From: Thermothielavioides terrestris NRRL 8126
Lineage: Eukaryota; Ascomycota; Sordariomycetes; Sordariales; Chaetomiaceae
Direction of reading: 5' to 3'
Length of the DNA: 64,000 nt
Assembly: GCF_000226115.1 (NCBI RefSeq)
Contig: NC_016461.1
Coordinates: 868,001 to 932,000 of the forward strand
The stretch's first letter is position 1. Every line of letters starts with the position of its first letter. Shown here in pieces: positions 1 through 11,610 of the stretch. A model generated the notes under the pieces. The model did no database searches and was not told the origin of the DNA. It was given only the letters and a program-made list of their open reading frames with translations. The translations under genes and the position numbers were made by a program.

Positions 1-633
1 TCAAGGACAGAGCCGACTTTAGCTCCTCAGACTGTTCGCCTGCGGTCTCCTCGAGCAGGTCCCCCACTGCCTGTAGGACGGTTAGTGGGCGAGGACTCGC
101 GGTTCTGAACGTGATGCGCGCCACTTGTTTTTACCTTCGGACCAAGGCCATGATGACCCAACACCAAGTGGTAATGGTGAGGCATGTAGCCTAGGCCGTT
201 CAAGGCCGCGCTCACATCGACTCCCACGGAGTTGTCATCGAGTTCCGGGATCCCATCAGATAACGCCAGGTTATCTGAACCATCGGAACTACGCTTCCTG
301 GACGTCCTGGATGGGGGGGAAGGGGCCGGTCAGCAGCGATGCGGACCGTGTCAGGCTCATAGTGCTGACCTTGATGATCCATCGGGCGAACGCTTCTCTG
401 GGGAAGACTTGGGAGCAGGCGCTTTTGAAACAAACCGGCACAGGTGGGAGACCCCTCGCTTCAAGCAATGGTTGCATGGGAATTCTCTATTACACTTTGC
501 CGGCTGTCAGTTCAGATGCTCTCAAGCGAACAACACCATTGTGGGGGCCTCCTCGGGTGGCCGAGGGATTCACCTTCTGCTTGCGGCGCTGGCATTCGGC
601 GCACGACAGCGCTCCTGCGGCGTTCGAGGCCAT
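1..633 (-). CDS. Zn2Cys6 transcription factor, 5' part (runs off the left edge)
   Basis: Four exons on the minus strand: 633-574, 494-370, 306-135 and 70-1 (continuing outside). Introns of 79, 63 and 64 bp have GT and AG ends, and the frame is continuous across them. The ATG at 633 is followed within 10 codons by a fungal binuclear zinc cluster, CAECQRRKQK, split by intron 1, then CNREFPCNHC and a final C about 8 residues on. Its six cysteines fit the C-x2-C-x6-C-x5-C-x2-C-x6/8-C pattern that binds two Zn ions in nuclear DNA-binding regulators. After the cluster comes a Ser/Lys/Arg-rich linker and then an acidic, Leu-rich stretch at the edge. An intron placed inside the zinc cluster hides the gene from simple open-frame scans. 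The regulatory domain lies outside the window, so targets are unknown. The family call is firm; the specific ortholog is not identified. Confidence 0.85.
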
Positions 634-2393
634 GCCGTCGTTCAGCGTAATCGAGTTGTGTCTGGTGTGCAGCACGGACGGGTGGTATAAAACCGTGTGT
701 ATACGCTGGGCGACTACAGAGTTCCAGGTTGATCGCGGCGGGTGCCGCGATGGAGGCTGACGGGAACACCAGGGTCAAATTGAAGGAAGCGGAGCAAGTT
801 CAGCCGCCAGCCCAGTCATGAAACAGACAGACAGCCCTCCCTGAAGCGACCTCCTTGTGACTAAGGACAAGGACGACAACCTTAGTTTTTTGAGCACACC
901 GAGAACAACGCTTCCCAGATTCTTGGGCGGCCCTAATCAGTGACCGCCAAGACGATTGCGGGCACGAAGGATTTTACATGCTTTACACAGTACATACATA
1001 CCGATGTCCCCAAAATTGCCAGTCATGCTCCTCGAGGACCGGCACCACACACTACCACTCTTGGGACGAAGTGCGCGCCTCAAAGCAAACTCACCGCGAT
1101 CACCGTATTGTTGATGCAGGTGTGAATATCATGGCCCGCTCGACAACAGGTCTCAGCGGGGCCACGACACCGAAGAAAATTCCCGGCGGGCTGGGCTCGG
1201 GGTGAGCAACCGTGCAAGATTTGGAATTCCCCCCTGTCAGTAACTCAGGCTGAGGTTGTCGTCACTTTTGAGTTGCCGCTCCAGGCAACACAGCAAGGGA
1301 CTGCCCGGGCCGAGCAACACAGTCCCTCCACCCACCCTCTGTTTGGCTGCTGCGGTGCCGTAGTGAAACAAGCCAGATTCGTTTAAGGATTGCGTCTCAC
1401 GCTAAGTAAGTTAAGGTAGTTCACTACATACTCTCTTGGCACCGGCGCTCGCCGTGGCGTTCCTATATAGTGTATCCTACACTAGGTGTGAATTGTTCGA
1501 TCCCCCGATTGGCGGCTGGAAGACATCCATCCTCCGTCAGCGACTGGGTAAATCCCTTCACCAGTAGTACATATACTACATATGTTACATATCTTCGCAC
1601 AAACAGCGAATAATGAATCGACAGCCCAGCGAAGGAGCAGACGATGGCTACCTAGCACTGTCCAAGATGAGTAAGCCACCCCAATAACGAGCCGATCTGC
1701 CATCCCAGGACCCACTGCCCTGTCGATCAGGGCGCGGAGCTTCCCCCTTTTCGTTCAGCTCCCTCCCCCCTTTTCCTCACCTGCTCCGTGCACTCACTCA
1801 CTTTCTGAGGGGCAAGACGCTCGGGTGGAGGAGGAAAAAGGAAGGAAGGAAGGAATGGCCAAGCCGGCACAGCGTGATCATGCTCCGGGAGCCTGATCGG
1901 GCCGTGACACTGTAGCCAAACACCGCTGTGAACTTTGCTCGTGGATGACGTCGAGTAGAATCCTTCCACGCCCCAGTGGCAAGCAAGCCACAAGAACATC
2001 GAAAACGGAGAGCGGAGCCGCAAGAACGGGGGAATGGGACAAATTACATCACTCGAACCTTTTTAAACACCATACAGAACGAACTCCTCTGGTGTATGCA
2101 ATGGAGGGAGACCCGACCCGTTTGGCGTCTGAAAACCCGAACATGTAGACCAACACAGCCCATTCGGCAAACCCTCCATCCCACCGTACTCCAAACAACT
2201 CGAGTGACCCGCACGACCGGACAAACAACTCAACTGCCGACAGGTAGTAGCCATGAAAAGCAAAACAACTCCCCTGGCAACACAACATGCAGACCCCAAT
2301 GACTCCCATCCAACACGGAGAAGCTGCCTGACTCCTCACACCACAAGAACCCCGGAAAAAAAGCATTCTGACCCATCTCGCTCATCCTGATCC
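634..2393. other. Intergenic, no gene seen
   Basis: This is the shared upstream side of the zinc-cluster gene and the 3' side of the Ppc89-like gene. Short open frames here lack conserved motifs, and several begin at non-ATG codons. A pyrimidine-rich patch lies near 1740-1850. I see no RNA gene or repeat. Confidence 0.6.
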
Positions 2394-5300
2394 TCAGTCA
2401 AACCCATTCCACTCCTCCGCCACCGCTCTGCTCTCCCCAGCCACCTCAGCCCGCACCAACCCACTCAGGACGGTGACATCGACCTGGCCGTCCTGCATCA
2501 GCTGGCCGGCCTGCTTCTGGCCCTCGAGCACGTCGTGCAGGCGGTACAGGTGGCCGCTCTTGGCCTCGAGCTCGCCCAGCAGGCGCTTGATGTCGGCCAT
2601 GACGCGCCGGCGCTCGCGCATGCCCTGCGACTTGTCCAGGCCGCAGTAGACTTCGTTCAGCCGCTTGAGCTCCATCTGGAGGTGGTCGATCTCGTCTTGG
2701 GTCTCCTTGATCAGGACGGCGAGGGCCTCGCCGGGCGGCATGGACGGGCGGACGGTGGGCTCGTCCGAGTTGGCGTGTTGTTGTTGGTGTGCGGAGGCGG
2801 CTGGCTGCTCCGGAGCGCGGTCCGACACCGGGATGGGCTTCTCGGCTGAGACGGTCTTCTTGCCGCGCCGAACGTCCTCCTCGGTGATCAGGATCTTCTT
2901 GGTGGAAGTGACGGTGGAATTGGCCGCGATCCTCTCGCCGTGGGTGGCGATGCGCACACAGACGTTGCAGTTGATGGAGTTGTGCTGGCAAATGCCGTCT
3001 AGAACACGGCGGGCGTCTTTGCTCAGGGTCGGGAGTGCCTGCTGCGGGAGGTCCTTGGCGGTGCCTTGCTTGTTGCCCTCGAGTGTTATGTCGGGCATGA
3101 AGAAAGCAGAGGTCATGTTCGGCTCTGTCGCGTCGCGGTCGGCCTCGGAATCACGGCGCATGCGCGAGCGTGGCCGGGGAAGCTCCGGTTGGGCGGTGCT
3201 CATCGACGACTTGCGACTGTGAACCGTATCGAGAACTTCATCGTCAGAGTGATGGCTCACGATGCTCAGCGCAGACTTGACGCTAAAGCGGCCCGTGTCG
3301 TCCTCGAATGCAGGCTGACTCGGCTTTTTCAGGATCCCGGGCAGCTGGGCCTTGGACTGGGTAGCCTTGGCAGCTGGAACGCCGCTGTCAGATTTGCTCC
3401 GTTGAAGCGTTGGAGGGAGCGAAGGCAGTGAATTATCCGTCATATCGTTGCCCTGCAGTGCCCGGCTTCGAAGCGCCTCATAGGTTTGTCTCAGCTTGGC
3501 GATCTCACCCTCCATGACGCTGGCAAACTCGGAATCGTCGCTTAGGTGCAGCTCCCGAGTCGGATCCTCGTCGACATTGACGGCGCTGCTCTTTCCCGTC
3601 GTCTCTTCGGTGACGTTCTGCATGCCCGTTGGCTCGACGATGCGGGTGACTTTGACCGTCTTGCCAATGAACTCCTGCTCTGCGATCTTGCTGATCTTGC
3701 TCGAAAGCTGCTTGACCTTCTTAACGGCTGCCTCCCGACGCTCAAGCTTCTGTCGAAGAGCTGCCTCCCTCTGTTTAAAGTCGTCGTCCAAGCGGACGCA
3801 ATCATCTGCCGTTTCGGCCACCGTGTTCCTGCCGAGGAGCTGGTTCAAGCGAACCACCTTATGCCTTTCTTCGACCCACTGGCTCCTTATTTCCTCGTGC
3901 TCCGTACGAAGGCGCTGGTTCTCCTCCCGCAGTCGCTCATTGTCTATGGAGAGGTCGAGATTCTGCTCCTTGAGCGAGCGGATGCGACCTTCCTTCGCGC
4001 TGATATCGCCATCCTTCTGGTGCAACTCTGCTCTCTGCTGCTCCACTCGTTTTTGCAGCCGCTCGATTTCGGCTTGGAGCTCGGCGTTTAACTCGAGCGC
4101 GGCCGTGTCTGTCGTCAGGCCCTGGATGTTTTCGAGCATCTTGTCGCGCGAGCTGATGCCTTTCTTGAGATCGGCAATATGCTGGTCCCGTGCGGCAACC
4201 TGCGCCTGGAGCTTCTTGTTCTCCTTGAAATAGCTCTCGTTGTTGCGCTCCATGCTGGCATGATCCTGGGCGAGCTGGCGCTTCTCCTCCTGAGCAGCCT
4301 CAAACTGCTTGCGAACTGAGTCAAGCTCCTCGCGGGTAGCACGGAGATCCTTTTGTACCCCGCTGAGTTCGCGACGCAGCTTGTCATTCTCGAGCTGCAG
4401 GGTCTCCCGCTCGCGCAGCAAGTTGAGCGAGGATTCGAGGTCCTTCTGCGTCGCCTCAAGCTCTGCCTGGAGCTTAGTGGCCCGTTCGCGAGCCACCGAC
4501 GCCTGGTGCAACGCTTCGTCGCGCTCGGCGGCGAGAGCGGCGCTGTGGATGTCATGGACGCCGACCTGCCTGCTAGCCTGGTCCAGGCGTTCCCGAAGCT
4601 CGGCGATTTCGTGCTCTAGGTTCTGGTCATGCCCGCCACTGCGCCTGAACGAGGCCTCAGATTCTGAACCAATGGCGCTATCCGAGAGCTTCTGGCTCTT
4701 GAGCCTCTTAAGCTCAGCTTGGAGCTGATAGACTTCGCGCTGCAGCCTCTCTGCTTCACGCTGAAGCATCGCGTCGTGATCGTGGAGTTCGCGGACTTCC
4801 TCCTGGAGCTTATCCATCGAGACAAAAATTTCCTCGTCCTCTTTGGGGATGCCGACTGCATGGACGTCGGCGTGCTCCTTTCCGTACTGGTCGAGACGGA
4901 CGCCAGACTTGCCCGACCTGACAAAGACGGGAACGCCGTTCTTCATAGTGCTAAACTTGAGAGTGCCGGACGTCCAGTCAGGAAGATGTCGGAAGGAGGG
5001 CAGGAAGAAGGAGCGGCTGGTCGGGGTGACCATGCTGCTGTCGGGCGCAGGATTGTGCGCTGGCGTTTCGTGACTCGGCTGAAGCGCAGAAGGGCGGCTT
5101 GGGGTTGTGCCGCCCTCGGCCGTTTTCTTCTCGGTACGGATCTTGGAGGCGACGTCCTGAAGAGAGCGCTTGGGCACGTCCGGGGATGGCGTGGCATCCG
5201 GCTGGGCGACGGCGAAGCGAGAGCGGCGGGCGCCCGACACGGGCCTGGCAGGCGACAGAGAGAGGACGGTGGAGCAGTCCGACTCATTCTCAACGCGAGC

Positions 5301-5831
5301 TTGCAAGTCGGCGCGAGATCGCTTCCTCTTCGCGTCGGCCATAATCTCGAACGTATTCTCCTCGGCGCGTTCCTGGGTCGGGGGCATGTTCTCCTTCCCA
5401 CCCGGGGAGGCAGAAACGGGCTTGAATGGGGCAGCCATGTCGATGGTCTGCGTGACTGTCGCGTTGTCCCTGGCCACAAGGCCACTCCATTCGGGGAAAG
5501 TGCGAGCAATTGCCGACGTGTTGAGAATTGTCTCGTGCATCTGCTTGGAGCCGAAACGGCCGGAACGGGCAGCGCGCCTGTTGGACGGCTGCTGGAGGTC
5601 CTCGCCGAACACGCGCGTGCCCTCGCCGTCGGGGCTGAAGGAGAAGTTGGACAAGTTCTGGGAGAGTTCCTCGGTGGTGGTGCTGACCGTGTCGTGGGAG
5701 CCGGTGGAAGATGGCGGTGAGCTGAAGGGGTTGTGATGCATACGATGCTGCAGCATTTCTTTTCTAAGTCTAGAAATATGTTTCGGCTTGTTGGCGGCAT
5801 GGCTGCCTCTGTTATGGCTGTTGACGTCCAT
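2394..5831 (-). CDS. Ppc89/Cep57-like spindle-pole-body coiled-coil protein
   Basis: Single exon of 1145 codons, with the ATG at 5831 and TGA at 2394-2396. The N-terminal third (residues about 1-330) is Ser/Pro-rich and probably disordered. It contains KENMPP, a possible KEN-box. Residues about 360-770 form a long coiled coil (dense Glu/Leu/Lys/Arg heptads). A basic/Ser-rich linker leads to a small Cys/His segment (CQHNSINCNVC). The C-terminal module, about residues 1030-1120, is rich in LIKETQDEIDHLQ and ends in LYRLHDVLEGQ. It resembles the Cep57 microtubule-binding domain found in fission-yeast Ppc89 relatives. Known members organise the spindle pole body and septal microtubule-organising centres, so a structural role there is inferred. 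The frame remains open 35 codons upstream of this ATG but has no other ATG. Cut12-like or generic coiled-coil assignment is the alternative. Confidence 0.82.
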   Translation of the reverse strand: MDVNSHNRGSHAANKPKHISRLRKEMLQHRMHHNPFSSPPSSTGSHDTVSTTTEELSQNLSNFSFSPDGEGTRVFGEDLQQPSNRRAARSGRFGSKQMHETILNTSAIARTFPEWSGLVARDNATVTQTIDMAAPFKPVSASPGGKENMPPTQERAEENTFEIMADAKRKRSRADLQARVENESDCSTVLSLSPARPVSGARRSRFAVAQPDATPSPDVPKRSLQDVASKIRTEKKTAEGGTTPSRPSALQPSHETPAHNPAPDSSMVTPTSRSFFLPSFRHLPDWTSGTLKFSTMKNGVPVFVRSGKSGVRLDQYGKEHADVHAVGIPKEDEEIFVSMDKLQEEVRELHDHDAMLQREAERLQREVYQLQAELKRLKSQKLSDSAIGSESEASFRRSGGHDQNLEHEIAELRERLDQASRQVGVHDIHSAALAAERDEALHQASVARERATKLQAELEATQKDLESSLNLLRERETLQLENDKLRRELSGVQKDLRATREELDSVRKQFEAAQEEKRQLAQDHASMERNNESYFKENKKLQAQVAARDQHIADLKKGISSRDKMLENIQGLTTDTAALELNAELQAEIERLQKRVEQQRAELHQKDGDISAKEGRIRSLKEQNLDLSIDNERLREENQRLRTEHEEIRSQWVEERHKVVRLNQLLGRNTVAETADDCVRLDDDFKQREAALRQKLERREAAVKKVKQLSSKISKIAEQEFIGKTVKVTRIVEPTGMQNVTEETTGKSSAVNVDEDPTRELHLSDDSEFASVMEGEIAKLRQTYEALRSRALQGNDMTDNSLPSLPPTLQRSKSDSGVPAAKATQSKAQLPGILKKPSQPAFEDDTGRFSVKSALSIVSHHSDDEVLDTVHSRKSSMSTAQPELPRPRSRMRRDSEADRDATEPNMTSAFFMPDITLEGNKQGTAKDLPQQALPTLSKDARRVLDGICQHNSINCNVCVRIATHGERIAANSTVTSTKKILITEEDVRRGKKTVSAEKPIPVSDRAPEQPAASAHQQQHANSDEPTVRPSMPPGEALAVLIKETQDEIDHLQMELKRLNEVYCGLDKSQGMRERRRVMADIKRLLGELEAKSGHLYRLHDVLEGQKQAGQLMQDGQVDVTVLSGLVRAEVAGESRAVAEEWNGFD

Positions 5832-6215
5832 GACGAGCCTGCCCAGAGCGCGTCGCGCGCGACGGGAACTACGGGCACCAGGATGGTCGAATGGTTGCAG
5901 CAGGTGCAACCGAGGGAAGCCGAAGGCGATGGTCAACTAGAGTGACGCCGATGTGGATGGGCGGCGGGGTGCAAATTGAGACAAGAAGGCGCGTCCGCGG
6001 TGGGGAGCAGAGCTACACAGTAAGCTGCATGGTATGCCTTCTTGGTGATGTGTTCCGAGCGGGTTGCGCGCGGGCAATGGGGAAGGTGGAATTCGCGAAC
6101 CGAGTGTCGTGTATCTCGGTACCCTGGCAGTCTGGAAAGTGTCGGCCACAGGGAAGAGAACGCGCTCTGAGGTCCCATTTGTTTACATTTTGCAGGGGCC
6201 GCATGTGGGGTCCTT
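5832..6215. other. Upstream region of the Ppc89-like gene, cut by the 6.8-kb element
   Basis: Normal-GC DNA with no recognisable gene. It ends in GTCCTT at 6210-6215, the left copy of the putative target duplication of the adjoining element. Confidence 0.55.
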
Positions 6216-6640
6216 TACGGAGGCTTCGAGCTCGGACTCTTCGAAAACCCAAACCACCTGGCAAATTTGGCACAACCAGACCCTGGCCACCAACTTACCC
6301 CGCCCCCGCCCCAAAAGTTTTCTCTAGCCGCTATAGAAAACAAATCCCTTCTACCCACTAGCCACTTAGGCCTATTTTCTTCCCAAGCTGCCAAGCCCTC
6401 TAGCCGATAGACTGATTTAGCTATATAGTTCTTAGCTTTAATTGCACTTAATTAAGTTTAATTGTAAACGTTTAGTATTAATTCCCTACTATTAGAAGTT
6501 TCTAAACGTAGATTACTAATAGTTTTTATAGTCGCCTTTAGTCGCCTTTAAGTCACTATTAGTTAAAATCTCTAACTTTGATTAGCAATTATTATAGCGT
6601 CTTCCCCTAGCGACGATAGCCTTTAGATATAGACCTCTAA
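6216..6640 (+). repeat. Left terminal inverted repeat of the 6.8-kb element
   Basis: Matches the reverse complement of about 12620-13035. Landmarks in both copies are the GAGGCTTCGAGCTCGG start, the GC-rich CCCCGCCCCCGCCCC block, AAGCCCTCTAGCCGA, and ACTAATAGTTTTTATA. Most differences are C/T or G/A, the direction expected of RIP. The inner limit is approximate. Confidence 0.8.
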
Positions 6641-8020
6641 GTAGACGCTAGAGGAGTGTTAGTCGGCCTTAGTACCCTAAGACCTTACGATAGCGACTAT
6701 AAAGTAGCTCAAGGAGTCTAAGTATAGCAATATCTAGAAGCTACTCGCCTAGAAGCTAGTCGATTATCCTTAATTATTTTTAATTATATAAAAATATTTT
6801 CTAATTATTTTATAGATTATCTAGTAGCCTTTAGAGTTGAAGATAGTCTAGGTGAAAGATAAAAAGAAACTAGCGACCTTTGACCTTGATAGATAAACCT
6901 ATACTATAGCGATAGCGCTATTTCTTTTTAACGAAGGTAGAAAATAAAATATAGACTATAAAAATTATAGCAACCTCTATTCCTATAGCCTCTATAAAAT
7001 ATACTACTAGCTAGCTAATAGATATAGCAAGGGAGTATATACTAACTGTTACTACTCTAGCCTAAATACCTAGTACTTACTATGTCTAGATATATTTTAA
7101 TTCTATTCCTTAGTATCGATATAATACTAATAGAAGTAGATAAAGAGCGTAAAGAGCTTATCCAAAGGGGTAAGAAGGAGCTTAGAGACTTCAAAGGTTT
7201 TATATCCAAATACTTATAGAAGTCGACGATAGAGGAGCTTAAGACTTTTAAAAAATGGATTAAAGATATAGAGGAACTCTAAGCTAAGAGGGGGAGTCCT
7301 AAGAAATAGGCGCGTTAGTAAATGATAATAGATAAGGAAATGTAAAGGGATATAGTTATAGGGTTTAGGCGATAGACAAAGGGGATTAGGTCTTAAAGAG
7401 AGGGATTAAGTATAAGGTATAGACATTGACGAGGGATATAGATAATATACAATAGGTAAGAGATTATATAATGAAGCTATATTCTATAAAGTTAATAAAG
7501 TTAAAATAGCTTTACTTAAAAACCCCTATTTAGGACTATATCTAACCTTTGATAGAAAATATAATATACCTATTGCCTAGGACAATAGAAGATAATTATC
7601 TCTAATATCTTTAGTATCGAAAATAAATATAAAAAGTAGCTAAAATCCCTTTTATTTATTTGTCCTTTCCCTAAAGTCAATTAAATTGTCTAAACTTAAA
7701 CTTAATTATATATAATTAAGCACTATTACCTATTAACAATGTTATATAATAACTTTTAGAAATATCGCTTTTACCCTATATTAGGTCGCTCCTATAATAA
7801 CATTTATACAAAGTATTTAACTTATTACTTATATCTCTTTTACTAATCTTAGATTATTCCTATTATAATTGAAGATTCTTTGGAGAAGCCTAAATATAGC
7901 TAAACCCTATAGATGCTCCTAGTCGTTTATACCTATTGTTCTACCCCTTTGTTCAGCTCCCCTTCACTCTCTAAGACGAGCCTAAGCTTAGTAAGTTCAA
8001 TAGCCTTTTAAAGTATATTA

Positions 8021-9144
8021 AGTATAGCGAGCCTAAGCTCTATTTATCGAGTAGTAGAGTTCAACTATACTAAGAGTATCGCTAAAGATAGCTATAGTAT
8101 ATAGTAAAATCTTGTTGTTAATATCGCTTTTGAACTCTAGGTAGGAGAGTACACTACTTTGATAGTTATAGGCTATATATATCAATAGTAGACTAAAGTT
8201 ATATCGCTTAGTAAATATAGGTTGTAGCTCTACTTACTTTCGAAACGCTAGGTTAATTACTATAAGCTTATCGAAAGGCTTTTCGAACTAGCTTATATCA
8301 ACGAAGTCTATAAGCTATTAGACTTCTACTTTGTTAGTTAAGTTACTTCGAAGGTATAGGTCCCAATTATTAAGCTCTTTAGTCTAAAACCTAATAAGCT
8401 AGTAACCTTATAGGAGCTCTAGGCTATAATAGCTAATAAGTCGAAGTTTAGTCCTAATATAGTGATATACCTCAACTTATTAATAAGTTAGGAGCTAGTA
8501 GCTATAGATAAGGAGGATATTCCCCTATCTAAAGTTAAGTAAGCTCGATTGTATTTAAAAAAGGCTTCTTAGCTAAAGTCGAAAGAAAGCTTTATTAAGC
8601 CTTAGGTAGAGTTGGGAAATAAAGGAGAACGCTTTGGTTCTAACTTCGATAACGACCTATTTATTAAGTCGAAGACGGATTATACTAAGTTGAAGTAGAG
8701 CATTAAGTTTAAGCCTAACGCTATTAAATCGGAGCTAGGCATTATTAAGTTAAAGCCGAGTATTAAGTTAGAGTATAGTATTATCAAGTTAGAGCTAGAT
8801 ATTGTTAAATTAGAGCTAGGCATTGTAACTTAGACAAAGGCAAAGAAGAAGGTAACGACTAAAGTCGTATATAGCTCAAAGTAGAGGGCTTATTCCAAGG
8901 CTATATAAAACTAAAAGGGTTATATAAAGAAGCGCTAGGAGGTAGCTTATCCTGACCCTAACCTAGGCCCTAAGACTAAGTATACATTAGAGGAGCTAGC
9001 TAAGTTCGAAGATAAGGGTATATAGCTACCTACAAATGGTGTTCCTTCTTATAATATAGGATATCTAAATTAGCTAGTAAAAGCGGTAGACATTGTTGAA
9101 AACACCTCTCTTAGTAAGCCTTTTGATTTAATTAACGTCGACTA
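8021..9144 (+). pseudogene. RIP-degraded coding remnant in the 6.8-kb element, product unknown
   Basis: About 375 codons in one frame contain many TAG and TAA codons but no TGA. This is what repeat-induced C-to-T change of CAG, CAA and TGG produces. The inferred product is hydrophilic and Lys-rich. Near 8697-8830 it carries about five degenerate 8-residue repeats of the type IIKLELDI. Downstream is a PDPNLGPKTKYT-like stretch. I do not recognise a transposase, polymerase or structural family. The frame argues that this was a real gene of the element rather than random AT-rich DNA. Confidence 0.5.
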
Positions 9145-10376
9145 ACGATATTGTATTAGCTATTAGAGGCCTTTATTCTATATTCTCTACCCTATCTTAT
9201 TTAGGTTTATCCTTTTCCTCTTTAATTTTATTATTATTATCCTATCCTTTGCTACTTCCTTTAGCGAGATTTAAACCCTATTGTAATTTATCAATTACTA
9301 TAGCTATAGAATCGTCCTTCCTACTCTAAAACTTATTAAGAAAAATACTTTAATGTTTAAGATTAAGCTTAAACTATATTTATCTACTAGTAGGCTTCCT
9401 AAGTAAATACAACTAAGGTTAGTGCCCCTAAGACTTATAAAGTGTAAAGCGATTTTAAAGGTATATATACTCGTTAAGGTAGGGCGAGTCTAGTTAATTG
9501 CTAACTAATTCGTTGAATATCGTTATAAGTAACTTACAAAGGGTTAGTATATTGTTAGAGAGATATTGGTCGACCTCGATATTATCGATCTTTATAAGCT
9601 TATTAAGGAACTCCTAGCGGTTATATAATAGCGATAGACGACAATCGACTATATCTACCTCTAGCTATATATAGATAAACATCTTCTAAAGGGTTCTAGT
9701 ATAAATATATTGCTAGTTCTTCTATTTACAAATAGTATAGTTGTTCTAGTAATTGACGAAGTTAATGACTTTAAACTAGATAATAGGTATATAAATATAG
9801 AGTAGAGCAATACAATTAGGTAAATAGTTGCTATTCTAATCGTCTTTATAGTAAAGCCTTCTAAAGAGATCCTAATAATAGATTAGCTTAGGTAACTAAG
9901 TATAATTAGACTTAATTATATATAATTGAGTATAAACTATAGTAACTTATTTACTAGAAACCTAAACGACCTTTATAAAGCTGGTTCTACTATAACTTAA
10001 TCTACTAGTTCTTAGTACTCTTCCTAAAGATATAGCAATCTTTAAATAAGAAGGGTCATTTAGGAAGTTAGGAGATATCTACCTCTCCTAGAAGAATAGG
10101 GAAATCTACTTTACCTCTTCCCCTAAACGTATACTATCTAATGCCTCTATCTTTATTCCTCCTTAGTTTAAATCGATAATAGTCTTTTATATCTAAAGAA
10201 AGCTAAATATAAGTAGCCGCTATTATTAAAGTCTCAACTCCTTAGTCTAACCAAATTATTATTAGAATAAAATTAAGCTCTTTAACAACTCTAAAATATT
10301 AAAGGAAAATAGAGCGTTTAATAAATATAGAAATCCTAACGTAGCACTATAGAATAAACTATAAGTAGGCGTTGAT

Positions 10377-11205
10377 CCTTATATAGATCTTAATGCTATA
10401 GTCTACTAATTTGCAATAGCTATTGACACTCTAAGTATAGTTTAGACTAAGTAAAGTAAATCCCCCTCAATATATCTATATTCTCTATACTCATTTAAAG
10501 ATATAATTAGGATAGAGGTTCTAAAAAAGAAGAGCAAGGTTTCTTATTAGAATACTAATCTTTATATTCTAAAGGACAAACTTCTATAGACTATAACGAC
10601 TAAGCTAAAGGATTAAGATAGCTATACTTAGAGTTTACTAAATCTACTCTAGGACTTTAGATTCCTAAAGAGTAAGCTAATCTATAGTTTAGCGTTGAAA
10701 AATCCTAAGTGCTTTACGAAGTTTAATTAAACCCTCTCTTAATACTATAAAACTAAGGGATCGACAATGCTAGAAGATCTATTTATTAGAGAAACCAACT
10801 ATAAAGAACTTATCTTCAATAGTTTCTTAGAGGGCGTTAGAATCCTTTGTACGTTGTTGGTAGGTAGCAACGCCCTAACGCTTTAGATAGAAGTAGAATA
10901 TAGTTATACTAACTTGAACTCTATATTTAGAGTAAAGATTTAAAAGGATCTAAGTATAGGTAAGCCTAGCTTGATATTACTAAAGGATAAAATCCTTATA
11001 GAGCTTAAGGTCAATCTAAGGACGTCCTATTAAATTAGTAAAATATATTAATAAATAGAGAAAATAAAGTATAATAAAAAAGATATTTACAATAGTAAAG
11101 AAAAATATATATAGGGTTTAGGATTTATATTCTAAACTTATATAGGGTTAAAAATGTTATTAGACCAATATAACTCTGCCTTGTCCTACCTTTAGCAAAC
11201 TCGAT
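10377..11205 (+). pseudogene. Second RIP-degraded coding remnant in the 6.8-kb element, product unknown
   Basis: About 275 codons of a single frame are broken only by TAA/TAG. The inferred product has alternating hydrophobic and basic stretches around GSTMLEDLFIRET and LEGVRILCTLLVG-like text. No catalytic motif is recognised. It may be part of the same protein as the remnant at 8021-9144 or a separate one. Confidence 0.45.
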
Positions 11206-11390
11206 TATATATAATTGGCTTCGATTGTATTTAGTCTATAAAGTTCTTAGGTATATATAGGTATACCTATATATTGCCTAGGTATTCTAGGGATATACCT
11301 ATCATTAGGGGCTTTTAGTGGTTATTGCATAGTAGAGGTAGGCGTCGTGGGGTATTGCTAGGTGCTATGCGGTAGAGGTAGGTGTCGCTA

Positions 11391-11610
11391 GGTAGGGAGG
11401 GTGCTCGCTAGATAGGGAGGGTGCTCGCTAGGTAGAGAGGGTGATTGCTAGGTAGGGAGGGTACTCGCTAGGTAGGGAGGGTGATCGTTGAGTAGGGAGG
11501 GTGCTCGCTAGGTAGGGAGAGTACTCGCTAGGTAGGGAGGGTGATCACTAGGTAGGGAGGGTGATTGTAGAGTAGGGAGGGTGATCGCTAGGTAGGGAGG
11601 GTACTTGTAG
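11391..11610 (+). repeat. 20-bp G-rich minisatellite
   Basis: About 11 head-to-tail copies of a unit close to GGTAGGGAGGGTGCTCGCTA. They grade into more degenerate copies up to about 11740. The G-triplets on the plus strand could form quadruplexes. The array is much less AT-rich than the element around it. Confidence 0.85.

Noticed and set aside
125..760. 211-codon plus-strand open frame
   Set aside because: Antisense to the zinc-cluster gene exons, with no motif.
4719..5720. 333-codon plus-strand open frame
   Set aside because: Antisense shadow of the Ppc89-like gene.
11391..11610. Tandem array considered as a CRISPR
   Set aside because: Units are contiguous 20-bp repeats without spacers, in a eukaryotic transposon.
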